A stretch of DNA of 64,000 nucleotides from Methylobacterium planeticum (GTDB taxonomy: Bacteria; Pseudomonadota; Alphaproteobacteria; Rhizobiales; Beijerinckiaceae), in NCBI RefSeq assembly GCF_008806345.1, contig NZ_VZZJ01000003.1:62001-126000 (forward strand), written 5' to 3'. Below the pieces are notes generated by a model that did not search any database, was not told where the DNA came from, and was given only the letters and a program-made list of their open reading frames with translations. This document shows positions 17,687 through 27,115 of the stretch, piece by piece (positions within the stretch are counted from its first letter, which is position 1; the number at the start of each line of letters is the position of its first letter). The position numbers and the translations under genes were made by a program.

Positions 17687-19012
17687 TCAGTTCTCCTCGT
17701 CGCCCGGCTCGAAGCTCTCCGGCACGGTCGATTGCGCGCTCGCGACCGGGGTCGGGGCCGAGATCGTCGAGGGCACGTTGACGCCGTCGCGCTTGTAGAT
17801 GTCGTCGCGGAACTGCACGAGGCCGTCCGGGGTCGCCCAGGCCGTGATGTAGGTCCAGTAGACCGGCACCGGGCTGCTGAGGGTGGCGTCGACGCGCTTG
17901 CCGCTCTCGATCGCCTGCTCGACCTCGGCGCGGCCCCAGCCGGGCGTGTCCTTGAGGAGCCAGGTGATGTACTCGCGCACGTTCTGCACGCGCACGCAGC
18001 CCGAGGAGATGAAGCGGAAATCGTCGCCGAACACGCCCTTGGTGTTCGTGTCGTGCATGAACACGCCGTAGGGGTTCGGGATGTTGATGCGCACGATGCC
18101 CATCGAGTTGAAGTCGGCGCCCGAATCCTGGCGGTAGCGGTAGCGCGTGCCCTCGTCCGAGTTCCAGTTCACCGAGGCCGGCGAGATCTCGGTCTCGCCC
18201 GAGAAGATGCGGATCTTGTTCTCGGTGAGGTAGGTCGCGTCCTTCTGCATCTTGGGGATGAGGTCCTTCTTCACGATGGAAGCCGGGACCGTCCAGAAGG
18301 GGTTGAAATTGATCTGCGTCGCCTTGGTGTTCATGATCGGCGACTGGCGGTCGATCTTGCCGACGCCGGCGGCGTGGAGCGTCACGACCTGACCGTTCTC
18401 GACGGTCTGGACCAGGGCCGCCGGGATGTTCGTGATCACGAATCGGTTGCCGAGGTTGCCCGAATAGGAACGCAGGCGCACCGCGTTGATCTCGAGCTGG
18501 CGCAGGCGGACATCCGCCGGCACGTTCATGGCCTGCTGCGTGGCCTGGCTCATGGTTCCGGTCTGGCTCAGGCCGTGGCGGGCCTGGAAGCGCTTCACGG
18601 CGGCCGCGACGTAGGAATCGTAGACGCCCGAGGCCCCCGAGGTCGCGTCGAGGTCGCCCGTGACGATCAGGCGCTGGCGCACGGCGGCGACGACGGGGCT
18701 CTTGGCGCCGATGCGCAGGCGGTCGGCGCCGGAGACCGGACGCCAGCCGCCCCGGGCGACAATGTCCTTGTAGCGCTCGACCATCTGCTCGGTCGCCGCC
18801 ACCGTCTGCGGCGACAGGATCGGGGTCGAGGAGCGCTGCACCTGCATGGTGGCGGGCGAGGCGTAGTCCTGGGCCCATTCGGCCTGGGCGAAACCGCCGG
18901 GATCGCGGGCGAGCGCCGGGGCCGCGGCCAGCGCCACCGTGGTGAGGAGGGCGAGGCCGAGCGCGCGGGGAGTGGGAGCCTGTGTCAGCATCGGGCGGAA
19001 GCTCTGGTCCAT
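17687..19012 (-). CDS. Murein L,D-transpeptidase (YkuD domain, peptidoglycan-binding domain)
   Basis: 441 residues from ATG 19012; ATG 18991 is an alternative that gives a more compact signal peptide. Secreted: LGLALLTTVALAAAPALA is a clear signal ending in an AxA site. A peptidoglycan-binding domain (about 100-165, AAVKRFQARHGLSQTGTMS) precedes the YkuD catalytic domain, with histidine in GVFMHDT and the nucleophile cysteine in SSGCVRVQN. The layout and size match YcbB/LdtD-type enzymes that make 3-3 cross-links. An acidic tail ends the protein. Monocistronic with its own terminator. Confidence 0.93.
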   Translation of the reverse strand: MDQSFRPMLTQAPTPRALGLALLTTVALAAAPALARDPGGFAQAEWAQDYASPATMQVQRSSTPILSPQTVAATEQMVERYKDIVARGGWRPVSGADRLRIGAKSPVVAAVRQRLIVTGDLDATSGASGVYDSYVAAAVKRFQARHGLSQTGTMSQATQQAMNVPADVRLRQLEINAVRLRSYSGNLGNRFVITNIPAALVQTVENGQVVTLHAAGVGKIDRQSPIMNTKATQINFNPFWTVPASIVKKDLIPKMQKDATYLTENKIRIFSGETEISPASVNWNSDEGTRYRYRQDSGADFNSMGIVRINIPNPYGVFMHDTNTKGVFGDDFRFISSGCVRVQNVREYITWLLKDTPGWGRAEVEQAIESGKRVDATLSSPVPVYWTYITAWATPDGLVQFRDDIYKRDGVNVPSTISAPTPVASAQSTVPESFEPGDEEN

Positions 19013-19240
19013 GGCTGGGGCAGGTCTGGATCGCGGCGTCGAGGCGCCGCGCATCCCATGCCCTCAAGGTGTCGAGGTACGGTTAAGAACCCATGCTCTC
19101 CGGGCCAGAATATGGCGTCGCCGTGCCGGGGCGCACATCGACCGCACGCGACGCCCCTGTGCGGCCCTGCGGCAACAGCGCGGCGGCCCGCCCTGTGGCA
19201 ACAATGGCGCGGCGGTCGCCCATCGCCTAAGGGAGAACCC

Positions 19241-19618
19241 ATGGGCACGAGGCACACCAGAGCGAGGAGCCTGCGCGCGGTCACGGCGGTGATCGCGCTC
19301 TACGCGTTCGTGCTGCAGGCCTTCCTGGGCGGACTGATGCCGCTGGGCGCCCCCGCCCCCGGCGGCGTGCTCTGCCTGACGATGGACACGCACGGCCCCG
19401 TCGATGACGGGCCGGCCGGGCCGGTCCCGCACCATTCGGGCGATTGCTGCCTCGCGGCCCACCTCGCCGCCGGCGCGGAGCCGCCGCGCCCGCCCGCGAC
19501 CCTGCTCGCGTGGTCGCGCCGCGCCGCGATCCGAATCGCCTGGGAGCCGGTCGCCGCCGCGTCGGCCCGTGGACCGCCCGGATCGATCGCGCATCCGCGA
19601 GGGCCGCCCGTCGTCTGA
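19241..19618 (+). CDS. DUF2946-like small secreted or membrane protein
   Basis: 125 residues from ATG 19241, after GGGAGA. A single hydrophobic segment (about 13-37, VTAVIALYAFVLQAFLGGLM) serves as signal or anchor. It is followed by CLTMD and the metal-ligand-like PHHSGDCCLAAH. This pattern of one hydrophobic helix plus Cys/His clusters is typical of DUF2946 proteins encoded next to copper genes. The C-terminus is Pro/Arg rich. It starts a rightward cluster with the YcnI-PCuAC fusion (42 bp later) and a TonB-dependent receptor, so a role in copper handling at the envelope is inferred. Confidence 0.7.
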   Translation: MGTRHTRARSLRAVTAVIALYAFVLQAFLGGLMPLGAPAPGGVLCLTMDTHGPVDDGPAGPVPHHSGDCCLAAHLAAGAEPPRPPATLLAWSRRAAIRIAWEPVAAASARGPPGSIAHPRGPPVV

Positions 19619-19660
19619 ACCGATCCCACCCGATCCCTTCAGACCGACGGATATCCAGCC

Positions 19661-20665
19661 ATGCACCGCATTCCCCGGGCCGAGCTCTGCGCCGCCCTCG
19701 TCCTCACCCTGTCCACCACCGTCGCCCTCGCGCACGCCACCCTCGAGCGCAAGGAGGCGAGTCCCAACGCCAGCTACCGCGGCGTCATCCAGATCACGCA
19801 TGGCTGCGACGGGCGGCCGACGACGCGGGTGAGCGTGACGATCCCCGAGGGCATGGTCGGCGCCAAGCCGATGCCGAAGGCCGGCTGGCAGATCGCCACC
19901 GCGCGGGGCGCCTACGAGCGGCCCTACCAATCCTTCCACGGCAGCGTGAGCGAGGGGGTCAAGACGATCACCTGGACCGGTGGCGAGCTGCCGGACGACC
20001 AGATCGACGAGTTCACCTTCTTCGCTCGGGTCTCGGACGCCTTCGCGCCGGGAAGCACCGTCTATTTCCCGATCGAGCAGGATTGCACGACGGGCCAGTA
20101 CCGCTGGAGCGAGGTCCCGGCCGCCGGCCAGAGCGCGAAGGACCTGAAGTCGCCCGCCCCCGGCGTGCGCATTGTCGCGGCGGCGCAGAAGGGCGCCGTG
20201 CAAGTCCCCGCCGCGCTAGTCCCCGCCGTGCAAGTCCCCGCTATGAAGGCCGGCGACCTCTCGATCGAGACGCCCTGGATGCGGGCGACGCCCGGCGGCG
20301 CCAAGGTGGCGGGCGGCTACGTGCGCATCACCAACACCGGCAGCCAGCCGGATACCCTGACGGCCGCTGCGATCCCGCAGGCGGAGCGGGGCGAGATCCA
20401 CGCCATGTCCATGGAGGGCGGCGTGATGAGGATGGCGACGGTCGAGGGCGGCCTGACGATCAAGCCCGGCGAGACCGTCGAGCTGAAACCCGGCGGTCTC
20501 CACCTGATGTTCCAGGACCTGAAGAGCGGTCCGAAGGCCGGCGAGACGGTCCAGGGCAGCCTCACCTTCGCCCGCGCCGGCACGGTGCCGGTGACCTTCA
20601 CGGTCGCGCCGATCGGCGCGCAGGGGCCCGGCGGCGAGGCCGCGGGCGGCCACAGCCACCACTGA
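19661..20665 (+). CDS. YcnI (DUF1775) - PCuAC copper chaperone fusion
   Basis: 334 residues. The signal peptide should be cut after VALA, leaving His25 as the mature N-terminus. YcnI-type domains bind copper through an N-terminal histidine brace, and the HATLERKEASPN start fits. The DUF1775 domain spans about 25-165. A repetitive linker (about 178-198) leads into a PCuAC domain (about 200-320) with the copper motif H...M...HxM: EIHAMSMEGGVMRM and GLHLMF. A His-rich tail GGHSHH follows. Both halves are periplasmic Cu carriers, so the protein likely passes copper to or from an inner-membrane site such as cytochrome oxidase assembly. Confidence 0.93.
   Translation: MHRIPRAELCAALVLTLSTTVALAHATLERKEASPNASYRGVIQITHGCDGRPTTRVSVTIPEGMVGAKPMPKAGWQIATARGAYERPYQSFHGSVSEGVKTITWTGGELPDDQIDEFTFFARVSDAFAPGSTVYFPIEQDCTTGQYRWSEVPAAGQSAKDLKSPAPGVRIVAAAQKGAVQVPAALVPAVQVPAMKAGDLSIETPWMRATPGGAKVAGGYVRITNTGSQPDTLTAAAIPQAERGEIHAMSMEGGVMRMATVEGGLTIKPGETVELKPGGLHLMFQDLKSGPKAGETVQGSLTFARAGTVPVTFTVAPIGAQGPGGEAAGGHSHH
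20195..20241 (+). repeat. 30-bp period repeat in the linker of the YcnI-PCuAC gene
   Basis: GCCGTGCAAGTCCCCGC occurs exactly at 20195-20211 and 20225-20241, a 30-base (10-codon) period. It encodes AVQVPAALVP then AVQVPAMKAG and joins the two copper domains. Confidence 0.85.
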
Positions 20666-20824
20666 CGGGCGGGACCGGGCACGCCGATGGCGCCGCGTCC
20701 CCGGGCTCGGGCGAGCGGCGCCCGGCCGCCCCCCACGCAATCCGTGCGCGCGCGTTCGCGCACCCTCTCCTCGCTTGGACGCGCAGCCCCCGGACCGGGT
20801 CGGGCGCCGTCCGGAGTCCGACCG

Positions 20825-22936
20825 ATGTCTCGCGTTCTCCAACCGGGCGCCCTGGCGCTCGCCCTCATCCTGTCGGGCGCCCCCCGCGCCCTCGCCGAGC
20901 CGGCCGCGGCCAGCGCGGCCCTGCCCGAGCTCTCGGTCAGCGGGACGCCCTCCCCCGGCTCCCTGACGGTGCCGAGCGTCGCCGAGCAGCGCGCGGCGGT
21001 CAACGCCACGGTCGGCTCGGTCGCCTTCGTGGACGCGGCCACCTTCCAGAACCGCTACGCCAACACCCTGCGGGACGTGCTCAAGGATGTTCCGGGCGTC
21101 TACGTGCAGGAGCGCTACGGCCAGGAATTGCGCCTCTCGGTGCGCGGGTCGGGCATCAGCCGCGGCTTCCACCTGCGCGGCATCGAGGTGCTGCAGGACG
21201 GCATCCCGTTCAACCTCGCGGACGGCAGCGGCGACTTCTACCAGATCGATCCGCTCGCCCTGCGCTCGGTCGAGGTCTACAAGGGCGGCAACGCGCTCAC
21301 CTTCGGGGCGACGACGCTCGGCGGCGCGGTCAACTTCGTGACGCCGACCGCCCAGACGGCCTTCGCACCGAACATCCTGCGCGTCGACGGGGGCTCGTTC
21401 GGCACGATCCGCGAGAACTTCCAGTTCTCCCGCATCTCGGGGCCGGCCGATTTCCTCATCAACGGCACCCTGACGAACTCGGACGGCTACCGGGACCACG
21501 AGACCCAGCGCACGCAGAACGTCAACGCCAATGTCGGCTATCAGCTCGCGCCGGGCGTCGAGACCCGGTTCTACGTCGGCGTCTACCTCACCGACCAGAA
21601 GCTGCCGGGCTCGCTCACCCTCGACAACAGCCTGAACAACCCGCGCCTCGCCAACCCGACCGCCATCACCGGCAACCAGTCGCGGAAGGTCGAGACCGAG
21701 CGGATCGCCAACCGCACCTCGTTCGTGCTCGACGTCGGCAAGCTCGATATCGACACCTGGGCGATCCACAAGTCGCTCTACCACCCGATCTTCCAGGTGA
21801 TCGACCAGGACGGCTGGACCTACGGCATCGCCCCGCACTGGTCGGGCAGCTTCGACGTCGCGGGCTTCCGCAACGACACGATCCTCGGCCTGCGCGCCTT
21901 CGCGGGACATAATTCGGCGCAGCAATACCTCAACGTCCAGGGCAACCGCGGCGCCCAGACGCTCAACGCGCTCCAGAGCGCCTCGAACCTCGAAGCCTAC
22001 GGCGAGAACCGCTTCTGGTTCCTGCCGGACGTGGCGCTGATGACGGGCGCGAAGCTGTTCTCCTCGAACCGGACATACAGCAACAAGGGCGGCTTCACGG
22101 GGGCCAGCCAGTTCGCCTCCTTCGCCAACGAGACCTACGAGGGCGTCAACCCGAAGCTCGGCCTGCTCTGGCAGCCGCTGCCCGAGATCCAGGTCTTCGG
22201 CGACGTCACCCGCTCGCGGGACGTGCCGGATTTCAGCGATCTGGTTCAGACGAACACCCTGAACACCACCTTCGTGCCGCTCCAGGCCCAGCGTGCCTGG
22301 ACCTACGAGGCCGGCACGCGCGGCCGGATCGACCGATTGTCCTGGGACGTGACCCTCTATCGCTCGGAGATCCGGGACGAGTTGATCAACTTCTCGGTCA
22401 ATCCCGGCCTCAACATCCCGGCCGCGACCTTCAACGCGCCCCGCACCCGCCACCAGGGCGTCGAGGCGGCGGCGAGCCTCGACCTGACCCGCGACCTCGC
22501 GGGGATCGGCGACCGGCTCACGGTGAGCCAGATCTGGACCCACAACGACTTCCGCTTCGTCAACGACCCGATCTTCGGCAACAACCAGATCGCCGGCATC
22601 CCGCGGGACGTGCTGCGCACTATCCTCACCTACACGCATCCGAGCGGCTTCTACCTAGCGCCCTCGGTGGACTGGGTGCCGCGGGGCGCCTTCGCCGACC
22701 ACGCCAACACCCTGCAGGTGCCGGGCTACGCCCTGCTCAACATCCAGACCGGAATCGACTTCGCCAACGGCGTCTCGCTGTTCGTGGATGCCCGCAATCT
22801 CACGGATGCGCGCTACGTGTCGGACATCGCGGTGGTGACGAACGCCGCCGCGACGGTGGGCGGGGCAGCGGCGCTGGCGGCCTTCTACCCCGGCAACGGG
22901 CGCAGCCTCTTCGGCGGCGTGCGCGCCTCGTTCTGA
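20825..22936 (+). CDS. TonB-dependent outer membrane receptor, probably for copper
   Basis: 703 residues from ATG 20825. Signal peptide LALALILSGAPRALA. The plug domain (about 55-190) carries TLRDVLKDVPGVYVQERYGQ, LRLSVRGSGISRGFHLRG and GGNALTFGATTLGGAVNFVTP. The barrel ends with ...GGVRASF, a terminal Phe as expected for outer membrane barrels. PELSVSGT near residue 38 may be the TonB box. The substrate is inferred from position only: it directly follows a DUF2946 protein and a copper-carrier fusion. The general family is certain; copper specificity is not. Confidence 0.9.
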   Translation: MSRVLQPGALALALILSGAPRALAEPAAASAALPELSVSGTPSPGSLTVPSVAEQRAAVNATVGSVAFVDAATFQNRYANTLRDVLKDVPGVYVQERYGQELRLSVRGSGISRGFHLRGIEVLQDGIPFNLADGSGDFYQIDPLALRSVEVYKGGNALTFGATTLGGAVNFVTPTAQTAFAPNILRVDGGSFGTIRENFQFSRISGPADFLINGTLTNSDGYRDHETQRTQNVNANVGYQLAPGVETRFYVGVYLTDQKLPGSLTLDNSLNNPRLANPTAITGNQSRKVETERIANRTSFVLDVGKLDIDTWAIHKSLYHPIFQVIDQDGWTYGIAPHWSGSFDVAGFRNDTILGLRAFAGHNSAQQYLNVQGNRGAQTLNALQSASNLEAYGENRFWFLPDVALMTGAKLFSSNRTYSNKGGFTGASQFASFANETYEGVNPKLGLLWQPLPEIQVFGDVTRSRDVPDFSDLVQTNTLNTTFVPLQAQRAWTYEAGTRGRIDRLSWDVTLYRSEIRDELINFSVNPGLNIPAATFNAPRTRHQGVEAAASLDLTRDLAGIGDRLTVSQIWTHNDFRFVNDPIFGNNQIAGIPRDVLRTILTYTHPSGFYLAPSVDWVPRGAFADHANTLQVPGYALLNIQTGIDFANGVSLFVDARNLTDARYVSDIAVVTNAAATVGGAAALAAFYPGNGRSLFGGVRASF

Positions 22937-23018
22937 GCCGCACCCCGCCGGTGGCCGCGCGGATACAGGCGGGGCGGGGTTCCTGGGCTATGCAGGAGCC
23001 GGCAGGCAGGGCGACGGG

Positions 23019-24074
23019 ATGACGGGCAGACGCGACAGGGTCATCACCGTCCTGCAGGCCGGCCGCGCCGTCGCGGCGCTGTCGATCGTCGCCTACCACG
23101 CGGCGATCGCGACCCGCGACTACGCGCAGGCCCTGCCGGAGGCAGCCTTCTTCGCCTTCGAGCGGGGCGCCTTCGGAGTCGACTTCTTCTTCGTCCTCAG
23201 CGGCTTCATCATCCTGCACGCCCATCGGGACGATCCCGCGGGGGCGGCCGCGGCGCGCGCCTACGCGGTGAAGCGGCTGATGCGCATCTACGTGCCCTAC
23301 TGGCCGGTCGCCCTCGCGATGATCGGCCTCTATCTCGTCCTGCCGCAGGTCTCGGGAAGCCAGCGCAGTTGGAGCCTCGTGACCTCGCTGACCCTTCTGC
23401 CGACCGGTGCTCCGCCGGCGCTCGCGGCAGCGTGGACCCTCGTCCACGAGATGATGTTCTATGCCCTGTTCCTGCTCTCCTACTTCGTGCGGGGCTTCGC
23501 CTGGATCGTCGCCGCCTGGGTCGGGCTGATCCTCGCCGGGATCTGGCTCGGCCTCGAGACCAGCTACGCGGCGCCGACCTGGCTCAGCCTGTTCGCGCCG
23601 ATCAACGCCGAGTTCGTCGCCGGGATGCTGGCGGCGCTGGCGGTGCGCAGGGCCTCGCCGGCCTGGGCGGGGCCCGCGCTCGTCATCGGTCTCGCGGCGC
23701 TCGTCGCCTTCTTCGCCCTCGGGACCGACCCCGCCGGCCCGGCCCGCATGGGCTTCGGCTTCGCGGTCGCCGTCCTGGTGGCGGGCGCGGTCTGGCTGGA
23801 GCGGGCCGGATCGCTCGCGGCCCCAGGCTGGATGATCCTGCTCGGCGACGCCTCCTACGCAATCTATCTCGTGCACAACCCGGTGGCCTCGCTGGGGGCG
23901 CGGATCGCCGGGCGCTTCGAGGCGCTGCGCCCCTGGCCCGTGAGCCTCGCGCTCTGCATCCTCCTCGGCGTGGGCTTCGGGCTCGCCTATCACCTGGCCT
24001 TCGAGCGGCCCGCCCTGGCGTTCCTGCGCCGACGCCAGGCCCGGGGCCGCAGCCTCGCCCAGGCGCCTCGCTGA
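23019..24074 (+). CDS. Acyltransferase-3 family membrane protein (OafA/YrhL-like)
   Basis: 351 residues with about ten hydrophobic helices. Family marks are the first-helix block LQAGRAVAALSIVAYH (catalytic His), FGVDFFFVLSGFIIL, the RIYVPYW segment and the late LGDASYAIYLVHNP. Members transfer acetyl or other acyl groups to sugars of exopolysaccharide, O-antigen or peptidoglycan at the inner membrane. It lies 82 bp after the receptor gene on the same strand, but its function fits better with the polysaccharide genes further right. Confidence 0.92.
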   Translation: MTGRRDRVITVLQAGRAVAALSIVAYHAAIATRDYAQALPEAAFFAFERGAFGVDFFFVLSGFIILHAHRDDPAGAAAARAYAVKRLMRIYVPYWPVALAMIGLYLVLPQVSGSQRSWSLVTSLTLLPTGAPPALAAAWTLVHEMMFYALFLLSYFVRGFAWIVAAWVGLILAGIWLGLETSYAAPTWLSLFAPINAEFVAGMLAALAVRRASPAWAGPALVIGLAALVAFFALGTDPAGPARMGFGFAVAVLVAGAVWLERAGSLAAPGWMILLGDASYAIYLVHNPVASLGARIAGRFEALRPWPVSLALCILLGVGFGLAYHLAFERPALAFLRRRQARGRSLAQAPR

Positions 24075-24165
24075 AGCGGGGCCGCTAGTATTTTGCATTC
24101 ATTGGGAGCAATCTAGGCCGGCCCGCGGTCACGGACCGCGACCCGCAATGCCAACAGGAGCCAGC

Positions 24166-24429
24166 ATGGCCAATGCTCCCTCCGGGCCCGCATGGCCGGA
24201 TGCCGGCCCGCACCGCCCGCGCTATCGCGCCCTGATCCTCACGGCCGAGGGTCTGGTGCTGCGCACCGAACGCGTGCCGGCGGAGGACGACCACGCGGCC
24301 CTCGCCCTCGGCGAGAGGCTGAGCGGCGAGCACGCCGTCGAACTCTGGGACGGCCTGCGCTTCATCGAGCGCTTCGACGCGGTGGTCCCGGCCCCGCGGC
24401 CGAGCGAAGGGTCCGAACTGCGCAACTGA
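24166..24429 (+). CDS. Small hypothetical protein
   Basis: 87 residues. ATG 24166 was chosen because AGGAG lies 10 bases upstream; an in-frame ATG at 24148 lacks one. The sequence RYRALILTAEGLVLRTERV then LGERLSGEHAVELWDGLRFI suggests a small alpha/beta cytosolic protein. It has strong third-position GC bias. I do not recognise the family. It is convergent with mrcA, with a shared hairpin between them. Confidence 0.65.
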   Translation: MANAPSGPAWPDAGPHRPRYRALILTAEGLVLRTERVPAEDDHAALALGERLSGEHAVELWDGLRFIERFDAVVPAPRPSEGSELRN

Positions 24430-24470
24430 CACGACCGGGCCTCGCGCCCGATGCGTCTGACCGCGGAGAA

Positions 24471-24499
24471 ACGGGGCGGCGCCGCGTGGCCCGCCCCGT
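24471..24499. terminator. Hairpin between the small gene and mrcA
   Basis: ACGGGGCGG / CCGCCCCGT 9-bp stem with an 11-nt loop. On the minus strand it is followed by TTTCTCC, so it should terminate mrcA; on the plus strand no T-run follows. Confidence 0.7.
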
Positions 24500-24513
24500 C
24501 CCGACGGCCGGTC

Positions 24514-26940
24514 TCAGTAGAGCCCGCCGGCCTGGGCCGCGCGGTCGGCATCCGGCGGCACGGCGCCGGGCGGCGGGGCGGCGGGCTGGGCCACGTAGGC
24601 GTCCGGCGGGGCGGTGCCGGGCTTGAACGCCTCCAGGATGGTGCCGCCGCCCTCGCCCGAGCCGGAGCGCATGCCGGACGCGACGTTGACGCGGATGAGC
24701 TTGATGCCCGGGGGCACGCGGAAGGGCGTCGGCGGCTTGTCCTTGAGGGCCTGCTTCAGGAAGTCGAGGGCGATGGGCGCCGAGAGTCCGCCGCCGGTGG
24801 CGCGGTCGCCGAGCGAGCGCGGCTTGTCGAAGCCGATATAGACGCCGACCGCGAGATCCGGGGAGAAGCCCACGAACCAGGCATCCTTGGCGTCGTTCGT
24901 GGTTCCGGTCTTGCCGGCGAGCGGCTTGCCGATCTGCTTCAGGATGGTCGCGGTGCCGCGCTGGACCACGCCCTCCATGATCGAGACCATCTGGTAGGCG
25001 GTGAGCGGATCGAGCACCTGCTCGGAATCGTCCACCAGCTTCGGCTCGTCCTGGCCCGACCACTTCTCGGCGTCGCAGCCGATGCACTTGCGATTGTCAT
25101 GCCGGTAGATCGTCTCGCCGGTCCGGTCCTGGATCCGGTCGATCAGCGTCGGCCGGATGCGGCGCCCGCCATTGGCGAGCATCGAGTAGGCCGTGACCAT
25201 GCGCATCACCGTGGTCTCGCCGGCGCCGAGCGACATCGGCAGCACCGGCAGCATATCGTCGTAGACGCCGAAGCGGCGGGCATACTCGGCGATGAGCGGC
25301 ATGCCCACGTCCTTGGCGAGGCGCACCGTCATCAGGTTCTTCGAGTGCTCGATCCCGTAGCGCAGCGTGTGCGGCCCGCCGGACTTGCCGTCGTAGTTCG
25401 AGGGCGTCCAGGCCTCCTGGCCGGGGCCGGCCTCGATGGTGATCGGCGAATCCTGCACGATCGAGGACGGGGTGTAGCCGTTGTCGAGGGCCGCCGAGTA
25501 GACGATCGGCTTGAACGAGGAGCCGGGCTGGCGCTGGGCCTGGGTGGCGCGGTTGAACTCGCTCTCGTCGTAGGAGAAGCCGCCGATCATGGCGTGGACG
25601 CGGCCCGTATAGGGGTCCATCGCCACGATGGCGCCGGAGACCTCCGGCTTCTGCCGCAGGCGGAACTGGCCGCGGCCACCGTCGATCGCCTCGACATAGA
25701 TCACGTCGCCGGGGCTGAGGGCCGAGGCCGCGCCGCGGCCGGTCCACTTCAGGCCCTCGGCCGGGATCGTTCCGGTCTCGCGCTCCTTCGAGACCGTGCC
25801 GGCGGCCTCGCGCCGGGGCTGCAGGCCGATCTGGGCCCCGCCCCCGCTGGTCGAGAGCACGACGGCGAGGCGCCAGGGCGCCACGTCGCCGAGCGCCGGG
25901 ACCTCGGCGACCGCCATGCCCCAGTCGCGACCGGTCAGGTCGACCTTGGTCTGCGCGCCGCGCCAGCCATGCGACTGGTCGTATCGGACGAGCCCGTCCA
26001 CCAGCGCCTTCCGGGCCCAGGCCTGCATCTTCGGGTCGAGGGTGGCGCGCACCGAGAGGCCGCCCTCGTAGAGCTTCTTCTCGCCGTAGCGCTCGGAGAT
26101 CTCGCGGCGGACCTCCTCGGTGAAGTAGTTGGCGTTGGCGGCGTTCGGGAAGGCGACGCGCGGGTTGATGCCGAGCGGCATCTTCTTGGCGGCTTCGGCC
26201 TCCTCCTTGGTGATGTAGCTGTTCTCCGCCATCAGGCGGATGATCTCGTTGCGCCGGTCCAGAGCCGCCTGGGTCTTGCGGTAGGGGTGATAGTTGTTCG
26301 GGCCCTTGGGGAGCGCCGCGAGGTAGGCCGCCTCGTTGATGGTCAGCTCGTGGACGGACTTGCCGAAATAATCGAGCGCCGCCGCCGCGACGCCGTGCAG
26401 GTTGCGGCCGGGCACGATGGTCCCGAGGAAGATCTCGTTGAGGTAGAGCTCGAGGATCTTGTCCTTGGAATAGGTCGCCTCGATCCGCAGCGCGATCAGC
26501 GCCTCGCGGATCTTGCGGTCGAAGGTCTGCTCGCTCGACAGGAGGAAGTTCTTGGCCACCTGCTGGGTGATGGTCGAGGCGCCCTGCTTCTTGCCGCTCT
26601 TGGCGTTGGTCAGCGCGGCACGCACGATGCCCTCGGGATCGATGCCGCCGTGCTTGTAGAAGTTCTTGTCCTCGGCCGACAGGAAGGCCGCGACCACGAT
26701 CTTGGGCATCGCCTGGATCGGCAGGTAGAGGCGGCGCTCGCGCGCGTACTCGGCCAGCAGCGAGCCGTCCGCGGCGTGGAGGCGGGTCATCACCGGCGGC
26801 TCGTAATTGGCGAGCGCGGCGTGGTCCGGCAGGTCCTGGCTGTACTTCCAGTAGAAGAAGGCGCCGGCCGCCGCGAGGAGGACGAACACCACGGCCCCCG
26901 CGCTGAACAGGAAGGCGAAGAAGCGAAGGATGAAGCGCAT
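24514..26940 (-). CDS. mrcA: Penicillin-binding protein 1A
   Basis: 808 residues from ATG 26940; the cytoplasmic tip is followed by one membrane anchor (about 3-30). The glycosyltransferase domain (about 50-230) carries the catalytic glutamate block SAEDKNFYKHGG and GASTITQQVAKN. An OB-like insert follows, then the transpeptidase domain with SSFK (in RQPGSSFKPIV), SKN (in EHSKNLM) and KTGT (in LAGKTGTTNDAKD). It polymerises and cross-links peptidoglycan in the periplasm. A Pro/Ala-rich tail ends the protein. It follows amiC at 175 bp on the same strand, the conserved Rhizobiales pair. Confidence 0.97.
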   Translation of the reverse strand: MRFILRFFAFLFSAGAVVFVLLAAAGAFFYWKYSQDLPDHAALANYEPPVMTRLHAADGSLLAEYARERRLYLPIQAMPKIVVAAFLSAEDKNFYKHGGIDPEGIVRAALTNAKSGKKQGASTITQQVAKNFLLSSEQTFDRKIREALIALRIEATYSKDKILELYLNEIFLGTIVPGRNLHGVAAAALDYFGKSVHELTINEAAYLAALPKGPNNYHPYRKTQAALDRRNEIIRLMAENSYITKEEAEAAKKMPLGINPRVAFPNAANANYFTEEVRREISERYGEKKLYEGGLSVRATLDPKMQAWARKALVDGLVRYDQSHGWRGAQTKVDLTGRDWGMAVAEVPALGDVAPWRLAVVLSTSGGGAQIGLQPRREAAGTVSKERETGTIPAEGLKWTGRGAASALSPGDVIYVEAIDGGRGQFRLRQKPEVSGAIVAMDPYTGRVHAMIGGFSYDESEFNRATQAQRQPGSSFKPIVYSAALDNGYTPSSIVQDSPITIEAGPGQEAWTPSNYDGKSGGPHTLRYGIEHSKNLMTVRLAKDVGMPLIAEYARRFGVYDDMLPVLPMSLGAGETTVMRMVTAYSMLANGGRRIRPTLIDRIQDRTGETIYRHDNRKCIGCDAEKWSGQDEPKLVDDSEQVLDPLTAYQMVSIMEGVVQRGTATILKQIGKPLAGKTGTTNDAKDAWFVGFSPDLAVGVYIGFDKPRSLGDRATGGGLSAPIALDFLKQALKDKPPTPFRVPPGIKLIRVNVASGMRSGSGEGGGTILEAFKPGTAPPDAYVAQPAAPPPGAVPPDADRAAQAGGLY

Positions 26941-27115
26941 CCGGTGTCCCGTCGTCGGTTGCTGCCGCCACCTGCGGACGCGCTCGCGTCCAGGCGCGCC
27001 CGCTCGCTCGATCACGAGCATCGCGGCGGCCAGGCGGTGGTGTCATGCCCGCTGACGGATGTCGATTGCGCGACGTCGCGACCGGGGCTTCGTTAACCCC
27101 GTATCGACACCGGAT

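Noticed and set aside
24451..27096. 881-codon plus-strand frame over mrcA
   Set aside because: Antisense to a complete PBP1A with all catalytic motifs.
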